This document shows positions 24,058 through 32,116 of a stretch of 64,000 nt of DNA, one piece after another. The position numbers and the translations under genes are program-made. A model generated the notes under the pieces. The model was not told the DNA's origin. It saw only the letters and a program-made list of their open reading frames with translations, and made no database searches. The stretch is from Thermohalobaculum sp039513195 (GTDB taxonomy: Bacteria > Pseudomonadota > Alphaproteobacteria > Rhodobacterales > Rhodobacteraceae), in contig JBCCRM010000003.1 of the NCBI GenBank assembly GCA_039513195.1, forward strand, positions 124,001 to 188,000, read 5' to 3'. Within the stretch, counting starts at the first letter, position 1. Every line of letters begins with the position of its first letter.

Positions 24058-24956
24058 GCGATGATATGGCAACCGGCGAGACGATGATCGGCATCATCGG
24101 CGGCTCCGGCCTCTACGCGATCGACGGGCTGGAGGGGGAGGAGTGGCGTCATGTGCCGACCCCCTGGGGTGAGCCGTCTGACGCGATCCTGACCGGGCGG
24201 CTCGACGGGGTGCCGGTGGCGTTCCTGCCGCGTCACGGGCGGGGGCACCGCTATTCGCCCACCACCATCAACTACCGCGCCAATATCGACGCGTTGAAAC
24301 GGATCGGTGTGACGGATGTCCTCTCGGTCTCGGCCTGCGGGTCGTTTCGGGAGGCGATGGCGCCGGGAGATTTCGTGCTGATCGACCAGTTCATCGACCG
24401 CACCGTGAACCGGGAGAAGAGCTTTTTCGGCGCTGGCTGCGTCGCCCATGTCTCGGTCGCCGAGCCGATCTGCCAGCGGCTGCGCGGCGAGCTTAAGACG
24501 GCGGCGGAGGAAGGTGGCATCCCCCGCGTGCATCTCGGCGGCACCTATCTCTGCATGGAGGGGCCGCAATTTTCGACCCTGGCAGAGAGCAAGATGTATC
24601 GCGAGCAATGGGGCTGCGATGTGATCGGCATGACCAACATGCCGGAGGCGAAATTGGCGCGGGAGGCGGAGATCTGCTACGCGACCATCGCCATGGTCAC
24701 CGATTACGATAGCTGGCACCCGGACCACGGCGAGGTGGACATCACCGCGATCCTGAAGGTGATGCACGAAAATGTCTCCAAGGCGCGGGATCTGTTGCGG
24801 GCGGTGATGCCACGCCTGGGCGGGCCCCGGGCGCCCTGCCCCTATGGCTGCGACCGGGCGCTGGAATACGCGATCATCACCGCGCCGGAGGCCCGCGATC
24901 CAACGCTGGTCTCGAAGCTCGACGCGGTGGCGGGGCGGGTGCTGGCGCCGGTGTGA
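24054..24956 (+). CDS. mtnP: S-methyl-5'-thioadenosine phosphorylase
   Basis: A 300-residue MTA phosphorylase that releases adenine and 5-methylthioribose 1-phosphate, salvaging the by-product of SAM-dependent polyamine or AHL synthesis. Landmarks are MIGIIGGSGLYAIDGL, FLPRHGRGHRYSPTTINYRA, YLCMEGPQFST and GMTNMPEAKLAREAEICYA. The GTG start overlaps the preceding stop; Met5 or Met11 are alternatives. The adenine released could be used by apt at 27500. Confidence 0.95.
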   Translation: MSDDMATGETMIGIIGGSGLYAIDGLEGEEWRHVPTPWGEPSDAILTGRLDGVPVAFLPRHGRGHRYSPTTINYRANIDALKRIGVTDVLSVSACGSFREAMAPGDFVLIDQFIDRTVNREKSFFGAGCVAHVSVAEPICQRLRGELKTAAEEGGIPRVHLGGTYLCMEGPQFSTLAESKMYREQWGCDVIGMTNMPEAKLAREAEICYATIAMVTDYDSWHPDHGEVDITAILKVMHENVSKARDLLRAVMPRLGGPRAPCPYGCDRALEYAIITAPEARDPTLVSKLDAVAGRVLAPV

Positions 24957-25966
24957 CCGGGGCGGGACGGCTGTTCCGCCATGGGCTGGTACCGGGGCGC
25001 TTTGCGCCGCTCCATGCCGGCCATTTGGCGGTCGGGCGGGTCGCCATGGCGCTTTGCCGGAGGGTCAGCTTTCTGGTTGTCTCGAGGGGCGAAGTGTCGA
25101 TCCCAGGACCGTTACGGATGGCCTGGCTGTCGGCCGCCTTTCCCAGCGCCTCCATCACGGAAAGCACCGGCGATGCGACTGGACTTCCGACGGATCTCGA
25201 GGGGGCCGATGCGGTCTTCGGAGGCTCCGCGCGGTGGCGGGACCTGGCGGAGCAGCTCGGGATCGCCGCGGTCCCTGTGGATCTCGACCGCGCGGCGCTC
25301 TCCATTGATGCGGAGGCGTTGCGGGCCGATCCGCTCGCTCATTGGCAGCAAATTGCAGACCCTGCCCGGCCGTGGTTCCAGCGCCGGGTTACGCTCATGG
25401 GGGCGGAGAGCACGGGCAAGTCGACGCTTGCCGCGAACCTCGCGGCGCCCTCAGTGCCGGTGCCCGAGCATGGCCGCAGCCACGAGATGTGGCGTGGGGG
25501 CGACTGGACAGAGGCAGAGCTGATCCGCCTCGCCGCTGTACACGAGGCGCACCGCGCAGCACTGGCGCCGGAAGCCGGCCCCGTGATGATTGAAGATACC
25601 GACGCCCTTACCACCGCAGTTTGGGCACGCATGCTCCTCGGCCGGCCGGTGGCGGCGCTGGAGGGCCGGCCGCTCGCGGATCTCTATATGCTGCTCGACC
25701 CGGATGTGCCCTTTGTGCAAGACGGGATCCGCTATTTCGACGGAGACGCCCGGGCGCGGTTCGATGCGGAGTGCAGGGCGCTGTTGCAGCGGCGCGGCGC
25801 GCGGGTCGCGCTCCTCTCAGGCGATTGGCAGGCGCGGCAGGCGCAGGCGCGCGATGCCATCGCCGCCCTGACCGCGGGGCCGCCGCCGGAACGCTGGCGT
25901 GAGCGGGACGACCAACACCCGGTCCATGCCGCGGGCAGCCGCGCGCCTGTGTTGAAAGGATGCTGA
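24953..25966 (+). CDS. NadR-like nucleotidyltransferase/kinase with degenerate first domain
   Basis: A 337-residue two-domain protein like the NMN adenylyltransferase and ribosylnicotinamide kinase parts of NadR, without the repressor domain. The N-terminal GLVPGRFAPLHAGH keeps the HxGH site. The second signature, normally ISxTxxR, reads IDAEALRADPLAHW, losing its Ser and Thr. The C-terminal kinase has Walker A LMGAESTGKSTLAANLA and an ATPase-type core (EDTDALTTAVWARML). It would act in NAD salvage if active. The GTG start overlaps mtnP as GTGA. Specific nucleotide substrate is uncertain. Confidence 0.75.
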   Translation: MTGAGRLFRHGLVPGRFAPLHAGHLAVGRVAMALCRRVSFLVVSRGEVSIPGPLRMAWLSAAFPSASITESTGDATGLPTDLEGADAVFGGSARWRDLAEQLGIAAVPVDLDRAALSIDAEALRADPLAHWQQIADPARPWFQRRVTLMGAESTGKSTLAANLAAPSVPVPEHGRSHEMWRGGDWTEAELIRLAAVHEAHRAALAPEAGPVMIEDTDALTTAVWARMLLGRPVAALEGRPLADLYMLLDPDVPFVQDGIRYFDGDARARFDAECRALLQRRGARVALLSGDWQARQAQARDAIAALTAGPPPERWRERDDQHPVHAAGSRAPVLKGC

Positions 25967-25969
25967 GAG

Positions 25970-26935
25970 ATGTTCGACCGCGAAACGCTCGACGAAGCCG
26001 CCGCCCTGGTCCACCGCCACATGGCGCCGACACCGCAATATGCATGGCCTCTGCTGGCGGAGGTGGCAGGCTGCGAGGTTTGGGTCAAGCATGAGAACCA
26101 CACCCCGACCGGCGCGTTTAAGGTTCGGGGCGGGCTCACCTATCTGGACGCTTTGATCCGCGATGGCGGATGCGCAGGCATCGCCACGGCGACCCGCGGC
26201 AATCACGGCCAGTCGATCCCGTTTGCCGCCCGCCAACATGGCATGCCCGTACGGGTTTGGGTGCCGGAGGGGAATTCGGTCGAGAAAAACGCCGCCATGC
26301 AGGCCTGGGGCGCGGAACTGGTGGTCCACGGCCATGACTTCGAGGCCGCACGCCACAACTGCATCCGCGTGGCCGAGGAGGAGGGGCTGCATTTAATCCC
26401 GCCCTTCCACGAGCATCTGGTCCGGGGCGTCTCGACCTATGCGTTGGAGCTTTTCTCGGCTGTTCCGGATCTTGATACGGTCTATGTGCCGATTGGGATG
26501 GGCTCCGGCATCTGCTCGCTAATCACGGTCCGCGACCTCTTGGGCCTGAAAGCCGAGATTGTCGGCGTCGTGGCCGACGGGGCGGACGCCTATGCCCTGT
26601 CCTTCGAGGCGGGGCATGTCGTCGAGACCAACCGGGCGCATACTTTCGCCGACGGCATGGCGTGCCGCGTGCCGATGGCGGAGCCGTTCGAAATCATCCG
26701 CCGCGGCGCTGAGCGGATCCTGCGGGTGAGCGACGACGAAACGGCGGCGGCGGTTCGCCTCCTCTACCGCACGACCCACAACGTCGCAGAGGGGGCAGGT
26801 GCCGCACCGCTGGCCGGGTTGATGCAAGAGCGTGCAGCAATGACGAACAAACGGGTCGCCGTGATTCTCTGCGGTGGCAATATCGACACCGCGTGGTTTG
26901 CTCAGATCCTGGCGGGGGAGACGCCGACTCCTTAG
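25970..26935 (+). CDS. threonine dehydratase-like PLP enzyme (fold type II)
   Basis: A 321-residue PLP enzyme. The Schiff-base lysine lies in ENHTPTGAFKVRGGLTYLD and the phosphate-binding loop is PIGMGSGICSLI. ATRGNHGQSIPFAARQHGM is the usual Asn-containing substrate loop. It belongs to the threonine/serine dehydratase group, which also includes the hydroxyectoine-pathway EutB enzymes; the amino-acid substrate cannot be told. It starts three bases after the NadR-like gene, with GAGAG upstream, and closes the operon. Confidence 0.85.
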   Translation: MFDRETLDEAAALVHRHMAPTPQYAWPLLAEVAGCEVWVKHENHTPTGAFKVRGGLTYLDALIRDGGCAGIATATRGNHGQSIPFAARQHGMPVRVWVPEGNSVEKNAAMQAWGAELVVHGHDFEAARHNCIRVAEEEGLHLIPPFHEHLVRGVSTYALELFSAVPDLDTVYVPIGMGSGICSLITVRDLLGLKAEIVGVVADGADAYALSFEAGHVVETNRAHTFADGMACRVPMAEPFEIIRRGAERILRVSDDETAAAVRLLYRTTHNVAEGAGAAPLAGLMQERAAMTNKRVAVILCGGNIDTAWFAQILAGETPTP

Positions 26936-27286
26936 GTCGCGGCGTTACATTCCTGTCATGTTTCTGTTATGATCTATTTTTCGTGGTTCCGCCATTGCCC
27001 TATCGTTCCATCTGCGCAACGCATGCGTGGGTCACAGAACACAGATATGATGCTGCAGGCGCCATGGCAAAAGATGACTCTAGAGGGCCGAATAGACGGG
27101 TCCGAGTCGTAGTTGACCGTTCTTCCGATGGCTCTTGATGGTCCGTTGATCTCAATCCGCCACTTCTCCCCTGAGCTACTCCCGCGTTCCGCGACAGAAA
27201 TATTACATTTTTGTGAAAAACTATGCGCCACAGCGGAGTGACATGTGGTAACCTACCCACAGTTAAATTTGCTGGAGGACGTGATA
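26936..27286. other. non-coding gap, AT-richer, before the small ORF and apt
   Basis: About 350 bases in which I see no protein of normal codon use, tRNA or strong terminator. Parts are AT-rich (AAATATTACATTTTTGTG near 27200, AGTTAAATTTGC near 27261), and probably hold the promoter for the downstream genes. Confidence 0.4.
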
Positions 27287-27421
27287 ATGCCCCTCTTTAT
27301 CGCGAAGCTGTTGGTCCCTGTGGATCACCGGCTGGATTGGCGCCAGCCCCGCCTCAACTACGTTCCACGGCCGCTCTACCGCAGGGTGATCCGTAGCATC
27401 AGGACGTTTACGCAGGCCTAG
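27287..27421 (+). CDS. candidate 44-residue basic protein
   Basis: ATG at 27287 follows a strong ribosome-binding site (GGAGGACGTGATA) and opens a 44-codon frame ending TAG at 27419-27421. The product begins MPLFIAKLLVPVDHRLDWRQ and continues as a basic segment with PRPLYRRVIRSIRTFTQA. Codon use is like the neighbours. It is 78 bases from apt on the same strand and may be co-transcribed, but I recognise no family; short length makes chance possible. Confidence 0.4.
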   Translation: MPLFIAKLLVPVDHRLDWRQPRLNYVPRPLYRRVIRSIRTFTQA

Positions 27422-27499
27422 CCATGCCGATCCGCTGTTGCCGGGGGGCGCCTCCACTCGATACACCGGGTGAGGGCGCAACCTGGCGAGGGCGAAGCG

Positions 27500-28039
27500 G
27501 TGAGCGAAACGGCTGACATTGCCTCCTACATTCGGACGATCCCGGATTTCCCGATCACGGGCGTTCAGTTCCGAGACGTCACGACGCTGTTCAACCACCC
27601 GACCGGCTTTCGGCAGACCATCGACGCGATCGCCAATCCCTATACAGAGGTAGAGATCGACACCATCGTGGCCCTGGATGCCCGAGGTTTCATCCTTGGG
27701 GGCGCAGTCGCCTACAAGCTCGGGTTGCCCTTTGTGCCAATCCGCAAGAAGGGGAAGCTGCCGGGCTCGACCATCGCCGAGGCCTATTCGCTGGAATACG
27801 GCGAGGCGACCGTCGAAATCCACGACGACAGCCTGAACGCCGGGCAGCGGGTGCTGTTGGTGGACGATCTGCTTGCGACCGGAGGTACGGCCGCGGCGGC
27901 CGTGCAGCTTATCGAAAGGCTAGGCGGCCATATCGTCGCCGCGGCCTTCGTGGTGAACCTGCCTGATTTGGGCGGTGAGGCGCGGCTGCGTAAGATGGGT
28001 ATTGAAGTGCTGACGCTCTGCAGCTTCGACGGCGACTGA
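27500..28039 (+). CDS. apt: adenine phosphoribosyltransferase
   Basis: A 179-residue type I phosphoribosyltransferase converting adenine and PRPP to AMP. The PRPP motif is RVLLVDDLLATGGTAAAA, and DFPITGVQFRDVTTLF and ALDARGFILGGAVAYKLG are Apt hallmarks. The GTG at 27500 (after GGCGAGGGCGAAGCG) matches the usual N-terminus; an upstream GTG adds ten residues. It could recycle the adenine made by MtnP encoded upstream. Confidence 0.96.
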   Translation: MSETADIASYIRTIPDFPITGVQFRDVTTLFNHPTGFRQTIDAIANPYTEVEIDTIVALDARGFILGGAVAYKLGLPFVPIRKKGKLPGSTIAEAYSLEYGEATVEIHDDSLNAGQRVLLVDDLLATGGTAAAAVQLIERLGGHIVAAAFVVNLPDLGGEARLRKMGIEVLTLCSFDGD

Positions 28040-28065
28040 CCCTCCCTCCCGGAAAGGACCCTGCC

Positions 28066-29676
28066 TTGGCCGCCATGACTGCCGCCGATATCGTTGCCGC
28101 GCGCCTCTACGCGGCGGGGTGCCGCCATGCCTTCGGCATCCCCGGGGGCGAGGTCTTGACCCTGATCGATGCACTGGAACGGGCGGGGATCAGATTTCAT
28201 CTGACCAAGCACGAGAATGCGGCGGGTTTCATGGCAGAGGGGACCTGGCACATGACCGGGGCGCCAGGCGTTTTGGTCGCGACCGTCGGGCCGGGGGTGG
28301 CGAATGCTTTCAACGTCGTCGCGAATGCCGAGCAAGACCGTGTGCCGCTGATCGTCCTGTCGGGCATGGTCGATCCGGCGGTGGCGCTCAGCTACACGCA
28401 TCAAGTCTTTGACCATGGCGCGGTGTTTCGCGAGGTCTGCAAGGCGAGCTTTCAGGCCGCTGACGGCGCGGTCGATGTGACGATGGACAAGGCGCTGAGG
28501 ACTGCGATGGCAGGGCGGCCCGGGCCGGTGCATATCGACCTGCCGATCAAGGTTGCGGCTGCGGATCAGCCTGCGCCCGGTCCCGCCCGGATTGCGCCCA
28601 CAGCGTTGGGTGCGCCCGCCGGGGCCGGAGTAGCGGAAGCTCAAGCCCTGTGGCAGCGGGCGGAACGTCCGGTGGTGATGGCGGGCCTTGACGTCCTGAA
28701 CGAGCCCGGTGGCGCCGCGGCGGTCGCGGCCTTCGTCGAACGCCATCGGGTGCCCCTGGTCACGACCTATAAGGCAAAGGGCATCTTGCCGGAGGGACAT
28801 CCTCTGTCGCTCGGCGGGCATGGTCTTAGCCCCAAATCGGACAAGCTGGTGCTCCCGGTCTTGACCGGGGCGGATTGCGTCATCGCCGCTGGCTATGACC
28901 CGATCGAGATGCGGATCGGCTGGCGGGACCCGTGGGATCCCGCGGCCTGTATCGAGTTCGCCCATGCCGAGAATGATCACGACATGCACCATGCGGCGTT
29001 CTCCTGGGTTTGCTCGGTGGCGGAGGGGCTGGCGATGCTCGACCTTGCGGGCGATCCCCGGCCGCGCTGGTCCGCCGAGGCAACGGCCCATCCGCGGCGA
29101 GCGCTGATCGACGCCTTTGCGCCCGTGGGGAATTGGGGCCCGGACCACGCGATTGCCGAGATGCTGTCGGTGATGCCCGAGGATGCGGTGACGACGGCGG
29201 ATAGTGGCGCCCACCGGATCCTGTTGAGCCAACATTTCTATTGCCAACGCCCGCGGGCGTTGCTGCAATCCTCCGGGCTTTGCACGATGGGCTGTGCGTT
29301 GCCGCTGGGGCTCGGGGCGAAAATCGCCGACCCCGCCCGGCCTGTGGTGACCTTTCAGGGCGATGCTTGCCTCGAGATGGTGCTGGGGGAATTCGGGACC
29401 CTGCGGGATAGTGGCTTGCCGCTCGTCGTGGTGGTGTTCGTCGACCGCTCCCTGGCGCTGATCGAGCTGAAGCAGCGGCGCGAGGGCTTGCAGAACCGCG
29501 GTGTCGATTTCGACCGGACGGATTTCGCGGGGCTGGCGCGGCTCTATGGTGGGCATGGTGTCACAGTACGCGGACCCGGCGAGGCCGCGCCGGCGCTGGA
29601 GGAGGCGCTGTCCGCCCAACGCTTCACGGTGATCGAGGTGGAGATCCCGCGGCGCGCCTATGACGGGTTGATCTGA
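28066..29676 (+). CDS. acetolactate synthase-like TPP enzyme
   Basis: A 536-residue, three-domain TPP enzyme. The catalytic Glu is E50 in HLTKHENAAGFMAEG; a central TPP_enzyme_M domain follows (VVMAGLDVLNEPGGAAAV). The C-terminal cofactor motif begins GDACLEM (residues 432-438) and ends VFVDRSLALIELKQRR, so Gly of GDG is Ala and the usual NN is DR. The reaction is not predictable. TTG is taken as start because AAGGA lies seven bases before it; ATG at 28075 is possible. The next gene starts eight bases after its stop, indicating an operon. Confidence 0.8.
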   Translation: MAAMTAADIVAARLYAAGCRHAFGIPGGEVLTLIDALERAGIRFHLTKHENAAGFMAEGTWHMTGAPGVLVATVGPGVANAFNVVANAEQDRVPLIVLSGMVDPAVALSYTHQVFDHGAVFREVCKASFQAADGAVDVTMDKALRTAMAGRPGPVHIDLPIKVAAADQPAPGPARIAPTALGAPAGAGVAEAQALWQRAERPVVMAGLDVLNEPGGAAAVAAFVERHRVPLVTTYKAKGILPEGHPLSLGGHGLSPKSDKLVLPVLTGADCVIAAGYDPIEMRIGWRDPWDPAACIEFAHAENDHDMHHAAFSWVCSVAEGLAMLDLAGDPRPRWSAEATAHPRRALIDAFAPVGNWGPDHAIAEMLSVMPEDAVTTADSGAHRILLSQHFYCQRPRALLQSSGLCTMGCALPLGLGAKIADPARPVVTFQGDACLEMVLGEFGTLRDSGLPLVVVVFVDRSLALIELKQRREGLQNRGVDFDRTDFAGLARLYGGHGVTVRGPGEAAPALEEALSAQRFTVIEVEIPRRAYDGLI

Positions 29677-29683
29677 GGGGGAG

Positions 29684-30595
29684 ATGGCGATGATCCGGCC
29701 GGAAGCGAGTTTTTGCGGGGTGCCCTGGGTGGCGCAGGACGCTTTGGCGGGCGAGGCGCCCGATGCGGTGGTCATCGGCGCACCGGTAGCAAGCCCTTAT
29801 CCGGACCGGGAGGTGCACAGCACCGATGCGCCGGAAGCGCTGCGGACTGCGCTTAGATGGTACGATGTGCAGACCACCCAAATCGATATGGACCATGGCG
29901 GACCGATTTTCGGCGGTGCCAAACTGATGGATTTGGGCGATGTACCCTATGGCGCAGTGAGCGCCGTGAACCGCGCAGCAATCACCGATGCGGTGGCGGC
30001 GGTCGTTTCCGCAGGTGCTGTGCCGGTGGTGCTCGGCGGAGACGACTCGATTCCGATCCCGGTCTTTTCGGGATTTGCCGGTCAGCAGATTTTCGTCGTT
30101 CAGGTCGACGCGCATCTCGACTGGCGGGACGAGGTCTCCGGCGAGCGTTACGGGTTTTCCTCCACGATGCGGCGCGCCTCCGAGATGGATCATGTCGCGG
30201 GGATCGTGCAGATCGGGGCGCGGGCAGCCGGCTCTGCCAGGGCGGGGGAGGTCGCGGCGGCACGCGCCTATGGTGCCAAGATCTTCACCATGCGCGACGT
30301 GCATAGCGCAGGCGTTCGGCCGGCTGTGGCGGCGGTGCCGGAGGGCGCATCGGTGGTGCTCAGCTTCGACGCGGACGGGCTCGACCCCGGCCTCTGCCCC
30401 GGCGTGCTTTCGCCGGCCTTCGGCGGCCTTGGCTACCAAACCATGCTAGACCTCATTGACGGCCTGGCAGCCCGCGCACGGATCGCGGGGGTCGCCCTGG
30501 TAGAGTATGTACCTCACCGTGATCCACAGGGACTGGGCGGGAAGGCCTTAGCACGCCTGCTCGCCAATCTGACCGCCAAGATGCGACGGACCTGA
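29684..30595 (+). CDS. ureohydrolase (arginase/agmatinase)-fold protein with GGDDS variant
   Basis: A 303-residue ureohydrolase-family protein. Manganese motifs DAHLD (142-146) and SFDADGLDP (227-235) are intact, but the first motif, GGDHS in arginases and agmatinases, is GGDDS with Asp121 replacing the metal-binding His. The acid side chain could still bind metal. Active members cleave guanidino compounds to urea and an amine. It is the second gene of a pair with a TPP enzyme. Function is uncertain: agmatinase-like hydrolase, a variant substrate, or loss of activity. Confidence 0.8.
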   Translation: MAMIRPEASFCGVPWVAQDALAGEAPDAVVIGAPVASPYPDREVHSTDAPEALRTALRWYDVQTTQIDMDHGGPIFGGAKLMDLGDVPYGAVSAVNRAAITDAVAAVVSAGAVPVVLGGDDSIPIPVFSGFAGQQIFVVQVDAHLDWRDEVSGERYGFSSTMRRASEMDHVAGIVQIGARAAGSARAGEVAAARAYGAKIFTMRDVHSAGVRPAVAAVPEGASVVLSFDADGLDPGLCPGVLSPAFGGLGYQTMLDLIDGLAARARIAGVALVEYVPHRDPQGLGGKALARLLANLTAKMRRT

Positions 30596-30650
30596 CCTTT
30601 GGATGACGCGGAATCGCGGGCGTACCGCCCACGATCGGTTTTCTCTCAGA

Positions 30651-30682
30651 CCCGGTCCGGCCTGTGAACAGCCCGGACCGGG
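30651..30682. terminator. hairpin between two convergent genes
   Basis: A perfect ten-base inverted repeat CCCGGTCCGG (30651-30660) / CCGGACCGGG (30673-30682) lies between the convergent ureohydrolase-like and glycerate kinase genes. A second inverted repeat, GTCAAGGG (30790-30797) and CCCTTGAC (30829-30836), lies nearer the kinase. Neither has a clear T-run, so both are candidate bidirectional terminators. Confidence 0.45.
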
Positions 30683-30862
30683 CGGGCGCATCGCTTCGGG
30701 TCGCATGGGTTGGACGGCAAGGCAGCAAAGGCTGGCTGCGAAGACCGCCGGGGGTGGTCACATCCAATCATCTGGAAGCCACGGCCCGCGTCAAGGGCAA
30801 GCCGGGCTGCACCCGGTCGCGAGCGCGACCCTTGACCCAGGCCGGCGCTACGCTGCGGCATG

Positions 30863-32116
30863 TCAAGGGATGAGGATCGCCCGAAAGTCGTTGACATTGG
30901 TGAGGGTCGGGCCGGTGATCACTTGATCCCCGAGGGCCGCGAAGAAGCCATGTCCATTGTTGTTCGCGAGGTCGGCAGACGGGTCGAGGCCTATGGCGCG
31001 AGCGCGGGTCAATGTTTCGGGGGTGATGATGGCGCCGGCCACCTCCGCCGCGCCGTCGACACCATCGGTGTCGGCGGAGAGCGCCCAGACCGGACCGCCA
31101 TCGAGAGCGACGGCAAGCGCGAGCAGGAACTCGACATTGCGTCCGCCGGTGCCCGTGCCGCGGATCGTGACCGTCGTCTCGCCGCCGGAGAGCAGCACGC
31201 AAGGGCGCGGCAGGGGTTGGCCGTGGGTAAGGACTTGGGCGGCGATCCCGGCCATCACCTTACCCATCTCCCGCGCCTCGCCCTCCAGCGCATCGCCGAG
31301 GATCAGAGGGGTGATCCCCGACTGACGCGCTTTTTCCGCCGCTGCTTCCAAGGAGAGCTGGGGCGCCGCAATGATCCGATTTTCGGCGCCTGCCAGACGG
31401 GGATCGTCAGGCCCTGGGCAGCCCGGGCTAATCGCGAGATGATCAGACACATTTTGCGCCACATCGATCCCGAAATCTGCAATGATCCGCTGGGCATCGG
31501 CGGGGATCGAGCGCTCCCCGACCGTCGGGCCCGAGGCAATCACCGCCGGGTCATCTCCGGGCACATCGGAAATCAGAAGCGCCACCAGGCGTGCGGGATG
31601 GGCCGCAGCGGCGAGACGGCCGCCCTTGACCGCCGAGAGATGCTTCCGGACTATGTTCATCTCGCCAATCGCGGCGCCCGAGGCGAGGAGGCTCTGATTG
31701 ACCGATTGCTTCTCGGCCAAAGTGATCGGCGGCGCGGGCAGGGTCATCAAGGCCGAACCGCCGCCGGAGATCAGCGCGATCACCAGATCGTCGGGGCCCA
31801 ACCCCTCCAGGGTCGCAAGAACAGCGCGGGTCCCGTCTAGACCCGCCTGGTCGGGAACCGGATGGGCGGCCTCGATGATCCGGATCTTGTGACACGGCCG
31901 GGCATGGCCATAACGGGTGATGACGGTGCCGGTGAGGGGGCCGGGCCAAGCGGCCTCCAATGCCTCGGCCATGCGGGCGGAGGCCTTGCCCGCACCGATC
32001 ACGACCGTGCGACCGGCCGGGGGCTCCGGCAGATGGTTCGCTAGCACCGCCATGGGATCGGCTGCGGCGACGGCCGTGTCGAACAGCCCGCGCAACAGCG
32101 CCTTCGGATCGATCAT
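30863..32116 (-). CDS. glycerate 2-kinase / MOFRL-family protein
   Basis: A 417-residue protein of the glycerate kinase type II (GckA/TtuD) family, with the N-terminal DUF4147 part (TVVIGAGKASARMAEALE, ALISGGGSALMTLPAPP) and the C-terminal MOFRL part (LSGGETTVTIRGTGTGGRN, ALSADTDGVDGAAE). It phosphorylates glycerate to 2-phosphoglycerate in the serine or tartrate/hydroxypyruvate routes. The ATG at 32114-32116 overlaps the stop of the DMT transporter (ATGA), so the pair is coupled; the exporter or importer may handle a related compound. Confidence 0.92.
   Translation of the reverse strand: MIDPKALLRGLFDTAVAAADPMAVLANHLPEPPAGRTVVIGAGKASARMAEALEAAWPGPLTGTVITRYGHARPCHKIRIIEAAHPVPDQAGLDGTRAVLATLEGLGPDDLVIALISGGGSALMTLPAPPITLAEKQSVNQSLLASGAAIGEMNIVRKHLSAVKGGRLAAAAHPARLVALLISDVPGDDPAVIASGPTVGERSIPADAQRIIADFGIDVAQNVSDHLAISPGCPGPDDPRLAGAENRIIAAPQLSLEAAAEKARQSGITPLILGDALEGEAREMGKVMAGIAAQVLTHGQPLPRPCVLLSGGETTVTIRGTGTGGRNVEFLLALAVALDGGPVWALSADTDGVDGAAEVAGAIITPETLTRARAIGLDPSADLANNNGHGFFAALGDQVITGPTLTNVNDFRAILIP

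Noticed and set aside
27784..29775. 663-residue minus-strand frame over apt and the TPP enzyme
   Set aside because: Antisense of two well-supported plus-strand genes; composition is Arg/His-rich as expected of shadow frames.
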